64,000 nt of DNA from DATDAH01 sp963845425 (GTDB lineage Bacteria > Actinomycetota > Acidimicrobiia > Acidimicrobiales > DATDAH01), in contig CAWJSC010000001.1 of assembly GCA_963845425.1 (NCBI GenBank), positions 124,001-188,000 of the forward strand. The letters run 5' to 3'. The notes under the pieces are model-generated. The model worked only from the letters and a program-made list of their open reading frames with translations. It was not told the DNA's origin and made no database searches. Of the stretch, positions 23,891 to 32,267 are shown piece after piece. The translations under genes were made by a program, and so were the position numbers. Position 1 is the first letter of the stretch. Each line of letters begins with the position of its first letter.

Positions 23891-25522
23891 CTAGCTGCCG
23901 TCCCGTTGCAGGAGCAAGACGCCCGACGGGGTACCGCCTCCGGAGGTCACCACCGCCGTGCGGGCGTCGGTCACCTGGCGCTCACCGGCGTCGTGGCGGA
24001 GCTGGGTGATGGCCTCGTACAGGAAGCCGTAGCCGTGGGTGCGGCCCTCCGAGAGCTGGCCCCCGTGGGGGTTCACCGGCAGGTCGCCGTCTAGGGCGAT
24101 GCGGCGGCCGCCGTCCAGCCAGTCCTTCGCCTCCCCGAGGCCGCAGAAGCCGAGGGCCTCCAGCCAGGTGATGGCGTTGAAGCTGAAACCGTCGTAGAGC
24201 AGGGCCAGGTCCACGTCGGCCGGCCGCAGGTCGGTCCGCGTCCACAGGTGGGCCGACTGCCCGAGGACCTGGGGCTCGTGGGTGACCGTGTCCTGGTCCC
24301 AGGAGATCCGTTCGAGGATCTGGGTCCCGACGGCGTCGACCCGGATGGCCGGCTTGGGCAGGTCCCCGGCGACGGACGCGTCGGACACGATGACGGCGAT
24401 CGAGGCGTCGCAGGGGACGTCGCAGTCGTACAGCCCGAAGGGGGAGGTGATGGGGCGGGCCGAGAGGTAGTCGTCCATCGTCATCGGGTCCCGGTAGATG
24501 GCCACCGGGTTGCGGGCCGCGTTCGCCCGGTCGTTGAGGGCGATCCAACCGAGCACCTCGCGGCCGGCGCCGTAGCGGTGGAGGTACTGGTTGGCGTTCA
24601 TCCCGATCCAGTTCGCCGCGGACATCGCCCCGAACGGCGCCCGCCACTCGGCGAACGGCCCGCTGACCCTCCCGCCGCCGCCCGCACCGTGCAGGCCGAG
24701 GGCGGCGTAGGTCGACTCCCAGACCGTCCGGAAGCAGAGGACGTGGCGGCACAGGCCACTGGCCACGGCCAGCATGGCGGCGATGACCGAGCCGCCCGGC
24801 CCGGGTAGGTCGCCGCCGCCGTTGATCCAGGTCGGGTGGACGCGCAGAGCCTCCTCGACCGCGGTCACCCCACCCTCGCTCATCCCCATGGGCGCGCCGC
24901 CGGGATAGGTGGAGAGGCCGTCGATGTCGTCGAGGGAGAGGCCGGCGTCCTCCACCGCCGCCAGGCAGGCGTCCACCGTCAGGGACAGGGGGTCCCGCAT
25001 CAGCCGCCGCCCGATCGCCGATCGGCCGACCCCCGAGAGCACGGCGCGCTGTTCGAAGCGGTCGGTGGACACCGGGGCCCGCGGGGTCGGCCGCTGCGGC
25101 TCGGGCACCCGCTCGGTCGGGTCGTCGCGGCCCGTCGGCTCGAACAGGGGGATCCAGACGTCCTCGGTCTGCTCGAAGCGGACCTGCACCTCCTGGCCGA
25201 TGTGGACCTCGTCGGGCGCGCAGCCGACCACGTTGGTGGTGAGGTGCACGCTCGGGTCCTCGGCCAGCACCACGTTGGCGATCACATAGGGGGGCTCGAA
25301 GTCCGGGTGCCAGGGATGCTGGTTGACGGTGAGGCCCACGACGGTGGCGACGCCGGACACCGCGGTCGGCGTCCAGGCGCGGCTCCGGCAAACCGGGCAG
25401 ATGGGGGTCGGCGGGTGGACCATGGCCTGGCAGTCGTCGCACCGCTGGACGCGGAGGCGGCCGTCGGCCCCCGAGGTCCAGAACCACTCGTTGGCCGGGG
25501 TCAGCTGGGGGAGGGGGCGCAC
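23891..25522 (-). CDS. DUF35 OB-fold/zinc-ribbon fused to a lipid-transfer-type thiolase
   Basis: A 543-residue two-domain protein. Residues 1-150 form a DUF35 module: rubredoxin-like zinc ribbon CDDCQAMVHPPTPICPVC (about 28-45) plus an OB-fold. From about 155 there is a thiolase fold of the SCP-x/Ltp type, ending PVNPHGGQLSEGRTHGYGFL, where Ltp2-like proteins carry their conserved His and Gly-rich block. The segment where thiolases have the nucleophilic Cys reads GDLPGPGGSVIAA, without Cys, so classical thiolysis is unlikely. In steroid degradation, separate DUF35 and Ltp2 proteins act as a retro-aldolase that splits a side-chain beta-hydroxyacyl-CoA, and this looks like a fused version. An unfused pair lies at 44054-45626. 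Start is GTG 25522. Confidence 0.82.
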   Translation of the reverse strand: MRPLPQLTPANEWFWTSGADGRLRVQRCDDCQAMVHPPTPICPVCRSRAWTPTAVSGVATVVGLTVNQHPWHPDFEPPYVIANVVLAEDPSVHLTTNVVGCAPDEVHIGQEVQVRFEQTEDVWIPLFEPTGRDDPTERVPEPQRPTPRAPVSTDRFEQRAVLSGVGRSAIGRRLMRDPLSLTVDACLAAVEDAGLSLDDIDGLSTYPGGAPMGMSEGGVTAVEEALRVHPTWINGGGDLPGPGGSVIAAMLAVASGLCRHVLCFRTVWESTYAALGLHGAGGGGRVSGPFAEWRAPFGAMSAANWIGMNANQYLHRYGAGREVLGWIALNDRANAARNPVAIYRDPMTMDDYLSARPITSPFGLYDCDVPCDASIAVIVSDASVAGDLPKPAIRVDAVGTQILERISWDQDTVTHEPQVLGQSAHLWTRTDLRPADVDLALLYDGFSFNAITWLEALGFCGLGEAKDWLDGGRRIALDGDLPVNPHGGQLSEGRTHGYGFLYEAITQLRHDAGERQVTDARTAVVTSGGGTPSGVLLLQRDGS

Positions 25523-25616
25523 GGGGTCTCCAAGGGTCGATGGGGAGTGCGGTCAGGGCGCGGGCCGGTCGGCCGGGAAGGTGTTGGTGGGCGGCGACCC
25601 CGGGTGGGGGTGAGGT

Positions 25617-26480
25617 TCACAACGCCGTCCGCTCGTCGGCCGCTTCGGACGGGTCCGCGAACGCTCGCACCATGGCGTCGACGGTGAAGGAGGCCAGGAG
25701 GCCGCCGGGTTCGTCGTACACGCGGCACTCGGCGTGGGTCATGCCGTCGCCCGCGAAGGTCGAGAGGTGGTGGTAGCGCATCCACCGGTCGGCGTGGACC
25801 TCGGCGTGCACCGACAGGGCGATGGCGTTGATCGCGGTGGACAGGGTGCGGTGGGCCTCGTCCTGGCCGATGCCCGCGTGGGGGCGCAGGGCCGCCGCGA
25901 TCGACAGGTGCCCGGTGAACTGGGCCATCAGGCCGGCGTGCAGCGCCGGGTCGTCGGGCAGGTCGTCGAAGCGGACCCACGCGTCCAGGACCGGCGGACC
26001 GACCGGGGCTCCCGGGTCCCCGGTGTAGGCGTCGTCGACGATGCGCACCTCCCGGCCGGTGACGCCCACGTCGTAGGTCTCGCTCTCCTCGGGACCGGCC
26101 GCGGGCAGCGGGGCGGCGGCGTGGCGGATGACGTCGGGCGCGGTCTCGCCCAGCAGGAGCGTTCCCGCGGCGCGCATGCGGTCGTCCTGGAGCACCGACA
26201 CCGCCGAGGTCGTGAACGTCCGCCCGGCGCTCAGCGCCGCCAGCTCGAAGGTCAAGGGTCGGGACGCGTCCGCCGCCCGCAGGAAGACCATGGACGCCGA
26301 CACGACGCGCCGGCCGGGGGCCCGCCGGCCGGCGGCGACGATGGCCTGGCCGAGCATCTGGCTCCCCTCGACGACCGGACGGCGTTCGTCAGCCCGGGCC
26401 ACGCTGACGAAGCGGCCCTCACCGTCGGGGCGGACGTCGAGGATGTCGACGAGGTGGGCGGCGTCCCCCCAGGTCGGCAC
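25617..26480 (-). CDS. Acyl-CoA thioesterase (TesB-like double hotdog)
   Basis: A 287-residue tandem hotdog-fold thioesterase. The N-terminal hotdog includes VEGSQMLGQAIVAAGRRAPG and VSASMVFLRAADASRPL, and the C-terminal hotdog includes AALRPHAGIGQDEAHRTLST and the late VDAMVRAF. The same block order is found in the second TesB-like gene at 29858 (FGGQLLAQSLV, AMRPHAGVGQSQAH), so the two are paralogues on either side of a divergent promoter. It would release CoA from a dead-end or overflow acyl-CoA. GTG 26480 lies 17 nt after the CoA-transferase gene. The 94-nt gap before the DUF35-thiolase gene holds no further feature. Confidence 0.83.
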   Translation of the reverse strand: MPTWGDAAHLVDILDVRPDGEGRFVSVARADERRPVVEGSQMLGQAIVAAGRRAPGRRVVSASMVFLRAADASRPLTFELAALSAGRTFTTSAVSVLQDDRMRAAGTLLLGETAPDVIRHAAAPLPAAGPEESETYDVGVTGREVRIVDDAYTGDPGAPVGPPVLDAWVRFDDLPDDPALHAGLMAQFTGHLSIAAALRPHAGIGQDEAHRTLSTAINAIALSVHAEVHADRWMRYHHLSTFAGDGMTHAECRVYDEPGGLLASFTVDAMVRAFADPSEAADERTAL

Positions 26481-26497
26481 GCCGGCGGTGCCCGGTC

Positions 26498-27718
26498 TCA
26501 GGCCACGACGCCGCGGACCTTGAGGTCCACGATCGTGTCCCAGTCGAACCCGAGGCCCTCGAGGATGGCGTCGCCGTGCTCGTTGAACTCCGGGGCCCGG
26601 AGGGCCGGCGCGGGCTGCCCGTCGTACTGGACGGGGGCCGTGGCCAGGCGGAACGGGACGCCGTCGGCCGTCTCACAGTCGCTCACGTAGCCGTTGGCGA
26701 CCGACTGCGGGTCAGCGGCCGCCTCGAGGGTGTTCTGCACGATGGCCCACTGCCCGCTGAAGTCGGCCAGCTGTTCCCGCCAGTCGTCGAGCGTGCGCTC
26801 GGCGAAGGTGGCGGCCAGGAGCTCGTAGCCCGCGTCGCCGTTGGCGAGGATCGTGGCGGCGTCGGCGAAGCGCTCGTCATCCGCCAGCTCGGGCCGTCCG
26901 ATGAGGGCGACGGCCTCGGGCCAGTACTTGCCGGGCTGCAGGCAGCAGAGGGCCACGTAGCGGCCGTCCTTCGTGCGGTAGTTGGCGACCAAGGGGTTGC
27001 CACTGGGGCTGCCACCCTTCGGCGGTGGGCCCCACGGCACGTCGAGCTGCAGGGAGAGGGCCAGGGCGGCGCCCATCGACCACAGGCCGGCGGCCAGGAG
27101 CGAGACGTCGACGGTTGTGGCCTCGCCGGTGCGCTCCCGGTGGAACAGCGCGCCCATGATCCCGCCGGCGATCGTCATGGCCCCGATCGAGTCGCCGAAG
27201 GCCGGCGCCGGGGGCGGGGGCACGTGGTCCTCGTCGGGCTGCTTCTGGCCCATGGCCACCCCGGCCCGGTTCCAGAAGGCCAGCGAGTCGTAGGACCCCT
27301 TGTCGGCGTCGGGGCCCCGCTCGCCCTGACCCGTGCCCCGCACGTAGATGATGTCCGGGTTGTGGGCCCGGATGTCCTCGACGTCGACATGCAGCTTGGT
27401 GCGGACCGACGGCATCTTGTTGGTCAGGAAGACGTCGCAGGTGGCGGCCAGCCGGCCGAGGATGTCGAGGCCGTCCTCGGACGTGAGGTCGAGGCCGATG
27501 CTCTGCTTGCCCCGGTTCGAGTGCTCCAGGAGCACGTGGACCCCGCCGCCGAGGTTGACGGTGCCGCTCGAGGCGAGGCCCCGCATGGCGTCACCCCGCT
27601 CGACGTGCTCGACCTTGATGACCTCCGCACCCCAGTCGGCGAGCAGCGCCGACGCCGCCGGGACGAAGGTGTGCTCGGCCACCTCCAGGACCCGGACGCC
27701 CTGCATGACTGCGGTCAT
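26498..27718 (-). CDS. CaiB/BaiF family CoA-transferase (class III)
   Basis: A 406-residue class III CoA-transferase. The N-terminal block RVLEVAEHTFVPAASALLAD is followed by WGAEVIKVEHVERGD, and GSYDSLAFWNRAG (about 142-154) contains the Asp expected to form the enzyme-bound anhydride. This contrasts with the paralogue at 53604. It transfers CoA between a donor thioester and a free acid, activating a pathway acid without ATP. ATG 27718 has CTGGAGGAACG upstream. It begins the minus-strand operon run to 21018 and is divergent from the amidohydrolase operon at 27842. The promoter gap contains two copies of TGTTAGA that could bind one regulator for both directions. Confidence 0.87.
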   Translation of the reverse strand: MTAVMQGVRVLEVAEHTFVPAASALLADWGAEVIKVEHVERGDAMRGLASSGTVNLGGGVHVLLEHSNRGKQSIGLDLTSEDGLDILGRLAATCDVFLTNKMPSVRTKLHVDVEDIRAHNPDIIYVRGTGQGERGPDADKGSYDSLAFWNRAGVAMGQKQPDEDHVPPPPAPAFGDSIGAMTIAGGIMGALFHRERTGEATTVDVSLLAAGLWSMGAALALSLQLDVPWGPPPKGGSPSGNPLVANYRTKDGRYVALCCLQPGKYWPEAVALIGRPELADDERFADAATILANGDAGYELLAATFAERTLDDWREQLADFSGQWAIVQNTLEAAADPQSVANGYVSDCETADGVPFRLATAPVQYDGQPAPALRAPEFNEHGDAILEGLGFDWDTIVDLKVRGVVA

Positions 27719-27752
27719 CGTTCCTCCAGGATCGATCGACAGATGACGCCGA

Positions 27753-27822
27753 TGTTAGACGGCGGCGAGACCGGAGACCCAACGGAGCGGAGTCGGGCCA
27801 AAAAGTTGACGTGAGTGTTAGA
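27753..27822. promoter_or_regulatory. Repeated TGTTAGA boxes in a divergent promoter gap
   Basis: TGTTAGA occurs at 27753-27759 and again at 27816-27822, both in the 123-bp gap between the CoA-transferase and amidohydrolase genes. The second copy is inside the spacer of the plus-strand promoter. They are candidate half-sites for an unidentified regulator. Confidence 0.3.
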
Positions 27823-27834
27823 GAAACGTATCCT
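27806..27834 (+). promoter_or_regulatory. Strong promoter with leaderless start for the amidohydrolase operon
   Basis: TTGACG (27806-27811), a 17-nt spacer and TATCCT (27829-27834) form one of the best promoters in the window. Only 7 nt separate the -10 from the ATG at 27842, and no ribosome-binding site precedes it, so the transcript should begin at or next to the start codon. Confidence 0.65.
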
Positions 27835-27841
27835 GGCTCCC

Positions 27842-29038
27842 ATGGCTCGCATCCTCGATTTCCCGGTCTTCGACGCCGACAACCACCTCTACGAGACCCA
27901 GGACTCGTTCACCCGGCACCTGCCCGACCGCTACAAGGGCGCCGTCGACTACGTCGAGGTGCACGGCCGCACCAAGATCGTCGTGCGGGGCACGATCAGC
28001 GAGTACATCCCGAACCCCACCTTCGAGGTCGTGGCCCGGCCCGGGGCCCAGGAGGAGTACTTCCGCGTGGGCAACCCGGAGGGCAAGTCCTACCGCGAGC
28101 TGGTCGGGGAGCCCATGAAGGCCATCCCCGCCTTCCGCGACCCCGTCGCCCGCGTCGAGCTCATGGACGAGCTGGGCCTCGACCGCACCCTCATGTTCCC
28201 CACCCTCGCCAGCCTGCTCGAGGAGCGGATGCGGGACGACCCGGATCTCATCCACGCCGTGATCCACTCCCTCAACCAGTGGCTGTACGAGGAGTGGTCC
28301 TTCAACCACGAGGATCGCATCTTCACCACGCCGGTCATCAGCCTGCCCATCGTCGAGAAGGCGCTGGAGGAGCTCGAGTGGGTCCTCGAACGGGGCGCCA
28401 AGACCATCCTCATCCGCCCTGCCCCCGTGCCGGGCTACGGCGGCTCCCGCTCACCGGGCTTCGAGGAGTTCGACCCGTTCTGGCAGGCGGTGGTGGACGC
28501 CGACATCCTCGTGTCGATGCACGCCTCCGACAGCGGGTACGCCCGCTACCAGGCGGACTGGACCGGCCCCCAGGAGATGCTGCCGTTCAAGCCGAACGCC
28601 TTCAAGATGATGACCCACCAGAAGCGGCCCATCGAGGACACGATGGCCGCCATGGTCTGCCACGGCGCGCTGACCCGCTTCCCCGACCTGCGCATCGCCT
28701 GCATCGAGAACGGTGGCAGCTGGGTCCTGCCCTTCCTCGAGCACCTCGAGCAGACCCACCGCATGATGCCGCAGGCCTTCGACGAGGACCCGATCGCGGC
28801 GTTCAAGCGCAACATCTACGTGAACCCCTTCCACGAGGACAACCTCCAGGGCCTGATCGACGAGATGGGGGCCGACCACATCCTGTTCGGTTCCGACTAC
28901 CCCCACCCCGAGGGCCTCGCCGAGCCGTGCTCCTACGTCGACCACCTGCCTGCGGACCTGCCCCAGGAGGACGTCGCCAAGATCATGGGTGGCAACCTCG
29001 CCGAGATCATGCGGGTCGAGACCGCCGCCGCGGTCTGA
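27842..29038 (+). CDS. Amidohydrolase family protein (amidohydrolase-2 fold)
   Basis: A 398-residue metal-dependent TIM-barrel protein. The N-terminal metal motif is VFDADNHLYET (about 8-18), in which Asn precedes His where many relatives have x-His. SMHASDSG supplies the strand-5 region, and FGSDYPHPEGLAEP (about 348-361) the terminal Asp/His site. Proteins of this type are frequent in actinobacterial lipid and steroid clusters, and some relatives are decarboxylases. It is a distant paralogue of the one at 13455. The start ATG 27842 is fixed by the leaderless promoter. A 16-bp inverted repeat lies between it and the next SDR gene (47-nt gap), but the genes are probably one operon. Confidence 0.82.
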   Translation: MARILDFPVFDADNHLYETQDSFTRHLPDRYKGAVDYVEVHGRTKIVVRGTISEYIPNPTFEVVARPGAQEEYFRVGNPEGKSYRELVGEPMKAIPAFRDPVARVELMDELGLDRTLMFPTLASLLEERMRDDPDLIHAVIHSLNQWLYEEWSFNHEDRIFTTPVISLPIVEKALEELEWVLERGAKTILIRPAPVPGYGGSRSPGFEEFDPFWQAVVDADILVSMHASDSGYARYQADWTGPQEMLPFKPNAFKMMTHQKRPIEDTMAAMVCHGALTRFPDLRIACIENGGSWVLPFLEHLEQTHRMMPQAFDEDPIAAFKRNIYVNPFHEDNLQGLIDEMGADHILFGSDYPHPEGLAEPCSYVDHLPADLPQEDVAKIMGGNLAEIMRVETAAAV

Positions 29039-29052
29039 CACCATCGCGTCTC

Positions 29053-29068
29053 GCGACCGTCCGGTCGC
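29053..29068. promoter_or_regulatory. Inverted repeat related to the TetR operator
   Basis: GCGACCG-TC-CGGTCGC has perfect 7-bp arms. It shares the 11-mer ACCGTCCGGTC with operator site 4 but lacks the TGT edge. It lies 16 nt before the SDR start codon, inside a probable operon, so it may be a weak site or coincidental. Confidence 0.3.
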
Positions 29069-29084
29069 AACAGAGAGGGAGCAC

Positions 29085-29855
29085 GTGGAACCAGCAGGAC
29101 GATCAGCGCTCGTCACCGGCGGCGCCGGTGGGTTGGGCGGGGCGACGGTCCGTCGCCTCGTGGAGACGGGTTGCGGTGTGGCCATCTTCGACCGGGACGG
29201 CGAACGGGCCGCGGCCCTCGCCGACGAGCTGGGTGACCTGGCGGTCGCGGCCACCGGCGACGTCAACGACGACGCCGACGTGGGCGCGGCCATCGCCGCG
29301 GCCCAGACGCTCGGCCCGCTGTCGGTCGTGGTCAACGTCGCGGGTGGCGGCGTCGGCGGCGGCCGGACGGTCGGCCGTGACGGCTCACCCCACGACAAGG
29401 ACGCCTTCGTGGGGACGATGGAGATGAACGCCATCGGCACCTTCAACGTCAGCCGCCTGGCCGCTGCGGCCATGGGCGCCAACGAGCCCGACGACGAGGG
29501 CGAGCGCGGGGTGATCGTGAACACCGCCTCGATCGCCGGCATCGAGGGTCAGACCGGCCAGCTGGCCTACGCCGCGGCCAAGGCGGCCATCCTCGGCATG
29601 ACCCTGCCCATGGCCCGCGACCTGTCGCCGCTCGGGATCCGGGTGTGTGCCATCGCCCCCGGCACGATGGGCACGCCGCTCATGATGAGCACGCCCGAGG
29701 AGCTGCAGGCCCACCTGGTCAGCACGATCCAGTTCCCGAAGCGCATGGGCAAGCCCGACGAGTTCGCCCTGCTCGTGGAGTCCATCGTGCGCAACCCGTA
29801 CCTCAACGGCGAGTCCATCCGGTTGGACGGCGCGCTGCGCTTCCCGCCCAAGTAG
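29085..29855 (+). CDS. SDR family enzyme, HSD10-like 3-hydroxyacyl-CoA dehydrogenase
   Basis: A 256-residue SDR. ALVTGGAGGLGGATVRRLVE (about 8-27) binds NAD. VNVAGGGVGGGRTVGRDGSP, with the insertion typical of type II 3-hydroxyacyl-CoA dehydrogenases (HSD17B10 group), follows the Rossmann core. Catalytic Ser is in VNTASIAG and Tyr-x3-Lys in AYAAAKAA, and the C-terminus ESIVRNPYLNGESIRLDGAL is also characteristic of that group. It should oxidise 3-hydroxyacyl-CoA to 3-oxoacyl-CoA. GTG 29085 is supported by AGAGAGGGAGCAC. It is followed after 2 nt by a thioesterase gene, so translation is coupled. Confidence 0.88.
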   Translation: MEPAGRSALVTGGAGGLGGATVRRLVETGCGVAIFDRDGERAAALADELGDLAVAATGDVNDDADVGAAIAAAQTLGPLSVVVNVAGGGVGGGRTVGRDGSPHDKDAFVGTMEMNAIGTFNVSRLAAAAMGANEPDDEGERGVIVNTASIAGIEGQTGQLAYAAAKAAILGMTLPMARDLSPLGIRVCAIAPGTMGTPLMMSTPEELQAHLVSTIQFPKRMGKPDEFALLVESIVRNPYLNGESIRLDGALRFPPK

Positions 29856-29857
29856 CG

Positions 29858-30679
29858 GTGGTCACCGTCGAGGAGCTGGTCGGGGCCCTCGAGCTCGAGG
29901 CGACGGGCCCCGACCGCTACCGCGCCGGGCACGCCGAGTCCGGTCACGGGGTCGTGTTCGGCGGTCAGTTGCTCGCCCAGTCCCTCGTCGCCGGGTCGGC
30001 CGGCCACGAGGGGAAGCGAGCCAAGACCCTGCACACCGTCTTCGCCCGGGGTGCGTCGCCCGACGCCCCCTTGGACATCGTCGTCGAACCGATGCACGCC
30101 GGGCGGGCCTTCGCCAGCTCGACGGTGACGATCAGTCAGGGCGACCGGCTGTGCACCCGCTCGCTCGTGCTGCTCAGCGCGGAGGAGCCCGACCTCATCC
30201 GCCACGCCGATCCGGCCCCCGCGGTGCCGGCGCCCGAGGACGCCCCCGACTCGGGCGAGTGGGAGATCCGGGTCGTCGACGACGTCGACATCAGCGACCC
30301 CGAGCTCACCGGCCCGCCCGACCTCGACGTCTGGACCCGGTTCCCCGGGGCGCCCGACGACCCGACGACGGATCAGGCCCTGCTCGCCTTCGCCACGGAC
30401 GGCTTCCTGATCGGCACGGCCATGCGGCCCCACGCCGGGGTCGGGCAGTCCCAGGCCCACGTCACCCTGTCGACGGGCGTGGTGAGCCACACCATCACGT
30501 TCCACGAGCCGTCCCCGGCCCGGGACTGGCTCCTGCTGTCGCACCACAGCCCGTACGCCGGGAGGGGCCGCTCCTACGGTCGGGCCGACGTGTTCCGGGC
30601 CGACGGGACCCTGGTGGCCTCCTATGTCCAGGACGCCATGATCCGCTCCCGCGACACCGGTCGCGCCGGGGCCCTGTGA
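29858..30679 (+). CDS. Acyl-CoA thioesterase (TesB-like double hotdog)
   Basis: A 273-residue tandem hotdog thioesterase. HGVVFGGQLLAQSLVAGS is the N-terminal hotdog helix, and AMRPHAGVGQSQAHVTLSTG and DWLLLSHHSPYAGRGRSYG the C-terminal hotdog with its active-site region. It hydrolyses acyl-CoA to the free acid and CoA. The GTG start follows the SDR stop codon after two bases. The paralogue at 25617 lies on the other side of the divergent promoter, so the two arms of this locus each carry a thioesterase. It ends 64 nt before the next gene, which has its own promoter. Confidence 0.85.
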   Translation: MVTVEELVGALELEATGPDRYRAGHAESGHGVVFGGQLLAQSLVAGSAGHEGKRAKTLHTVFARGASPDAPLDIVVEPMHAGRAFASSTVTISQGDRLCTRSLVLLSAEEPDLIRHADPAPAVPAPEDAPDSGEWEIRVVDDVDISDPELTGPPDLDVWTRFPGAPDDPTTDQALLAFATDGFLIGTAMRPHAGVGQSQAHVTLSTGVVSHTITFHEPSPARDWLLLSHHSPYAGRGRSYGRADVFRADGTLVASYVQDAMIRSRDTGRAGAL

Positions 30680-30707
30680 CTCGTGGGAACGTGACCTTCG
30701 CCTTGTG

Positions 30708-30737
30708 TTGACAGCGATCTCGGATTCCGAGAACAAT
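30708..30737 (+). promoter_or_regulatory. Promoter of the CoA-ligase/acyl-CoA dehydrogenase operon with embedded inverted repeat
   Basis: TTGACA (30708-30713), an 18-nt spacer and AACAAT (30732-30737), with 6 nt to GTG 30744. The spacer holds a perfect inverted repeat, TCTCGG-ATT-CCGAGA (30718-30732), a likely operator. The geometry predicts a leaderless transcript beginning at GTG 30744. Confidence 0.6.
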
Positions 30738-30743
30738 GTTTCC

Positions 30744-32267
30744 GTGGCAGTGGCCCTGATGCACGGGGGCCTCGAGCGCGCCGCGGACCGCTTCGGCAGC
30801 CGCGACGCGATCCGGGCCGACGACGACCGGTGGTCGTTCGAGGACCTCGACGGCTGGGCCAACGCCTTCGCCCGCGTGCTCGGCGAGCGCGGTGTCACGC
30901 CCCGGGACCGGGTGGCGGTCATGACCTCGAACCGGGTCGAGTTCCTGGTCGTGGTCGAGGCGATCAGCCGGCTCGGCGCCGCCGCCGTCCTCCTCAGCCC
31001 GGCCTGGAAGGCCACCGAGGTCGGTCACGCCCTGGCGGTCACCGGCGCCCGCCACGGGGTCGTCGAGGCCGCGACCGGGCCGCTGCTCACCGACGCCCTC
31101 GGTGCGGCGGCCGTCATCGACCTCGACGACCCGGCGACGAGCGCCGCCCTGGCCGCCGCCTCCCGGGAGCGCGTTGGCCCCGCCGGCGTCGACGAGGGCG
31201 ACGAGGTGGTGCTCGTCTTCAGCTCGGGCACCACCGGCCTGCCCAAGGCCGTGCGCCACACCCACGCCTCGATCGGGCGGGCCACGACCGACTGGTGCGC
31301 CGCCCTGGGCCTCGGGTCCGACGACCGGTTCCAGGTGGCCACGCCGCCGTCCCACATCCTGGGCCTGATCAACCTGCTCGCCGCCGTCGAGGCTGGCGCC
31401 ACCGTCCGCCTCCACCGCCGTTTCGACCTCGACGAGGTCCTCGACCGGATCGAGTCCGACCGGATGACCCTGGAGATGGCCGTCGCCCCGATCGCCCTGG
31501 CGCTGGCCGGCCACCCCGGGCTCGAGGACCGGGACCTCTCCTCGCTCCGCTACATCATGTGGGGGGCCACGCCGGTGACCGAGAGCGTCGCCCGGACGGT
31601 CACGGAGCGGACCGGCGTCCGGTGGCTGCCGGCCTACGGCGCCAGCGAGCTGCCCGTCATCGCCGCCAACCCGGTGGACGACCCCGCTGCCTGGCGGCTG
31701 GACTCCGCCGGACTGCCGGCGCCAGGGGTCGAGCTCCGGGTGGTCGATCTCGACGACGGTCGGGTCCTGCCGTCCGGCGAGACCGGCGAGATCCAGGCCC
31801 GCAGCCCGTCGCTGATGGCGGGCTACCTGCCCGAGGAGGCGAACGCCGAGGCCTTCGTCGACGGCTGGTATCGCACCGGTGACATCGGCTGGCTGGAGCC
31901 CGAGGGCTGGGTCCACCTCACCGACCGCGCCAAGGAGATGATCAAGGTCAAAGGGTTCCAGGTGGCACCCGCCGAGATCGAGGCCGTGCTGCACGGTCAC
32001 CCGTCGGTGCTCGACTGCGCCGTGTTCGCCGTCGCCGACGAGGCGGCCGGCGAGGTCCCCGTCGCCGCGGTCCAACTCGACCCCGAGCACCCGGTGGCCC
32101 CCGACGCGCTCCAATGCCTCGTCGCCGACACCCTGGCGACCTACAAGCAGGTGCGTGAGGTGATCGTGGTCGACGCCATCCCGCGGCTCCCGTCCGGGAA
32201 GGTGCTACGCCGGGTCCTCCGGGACGAGTGGTCCCCGCAGCCCGCGGCCCAGGGGGTCCGTGGCTGA
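30744..32267 (+). CDS. AMP-dependent acyl-CoA synthetase
   Basis: A 507-residue acyl-CoA ligase with VFSSGTTGLPKAVRHTH (about 158-174), YGASELPVIA, GWYRTGDIGWLEPEGWVHL and DRAKEMIKVKGFQVAPAEIE. The catalytic Lys lies in PRLPSGKVLRRVL near the end. The KVKGFQVAPAE linker is typical of 4-coumarate-CoA-ligase-like and medium-chain enzymes. It activates the acid that the downstream acyl-CoA dehydrogenases and crotonase then degrade. GTG 30744 is chosen because the promoter geometry predicts transcription starting there; GTG 30750 and ATG 30759 are in-frame alternatives. Its stop codon overlaps the next ATG (TGATG), and six genes to 37509 form a tight operon. Confidence 0.88.
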   Translation: MAVALMHGGLERAADRFGSRDAIRADDDRWSFEDLDGWANAFARVLGERGVTPRDRVAVMTSNRVEFLVVVEAISRLGAAAVLLSPAWKATEVGHALAVTGARHGVVEAATGPLLTDALGAAAVIDLDDPATSAALAAASRERVGPAGVDEGDEVVLVFSSGTTGLPKAVRHTHASIGRATTDWCAALGLGSDDRFQVATPPSHILGLINLLAAVEAGATVRLHRRFDLDEVLDRIESDRMTLEMAVAPIALALAGHPGLEDRDLSSLRYIMWGATPVTESVARTVTERTGVRWLPAYGASELPVIAANPVDDPAAWRLDSAGLPAPGVELRVVDLDDGRVLPSGETGEIQARSPSLMAGYLPEEANAEAFVDGWYRTGDIGWLEPEGWVHLTDRAKEMIKVKGFQVAPAEIEAVLHGHPSVLDCAVFAVADEAAGEVPVAAVQLDPEHPVAPDALQCLVADTLATYKQVREVIVVDAIPRLPSGKVLRRVLRDEWSPQPAAQGVRG

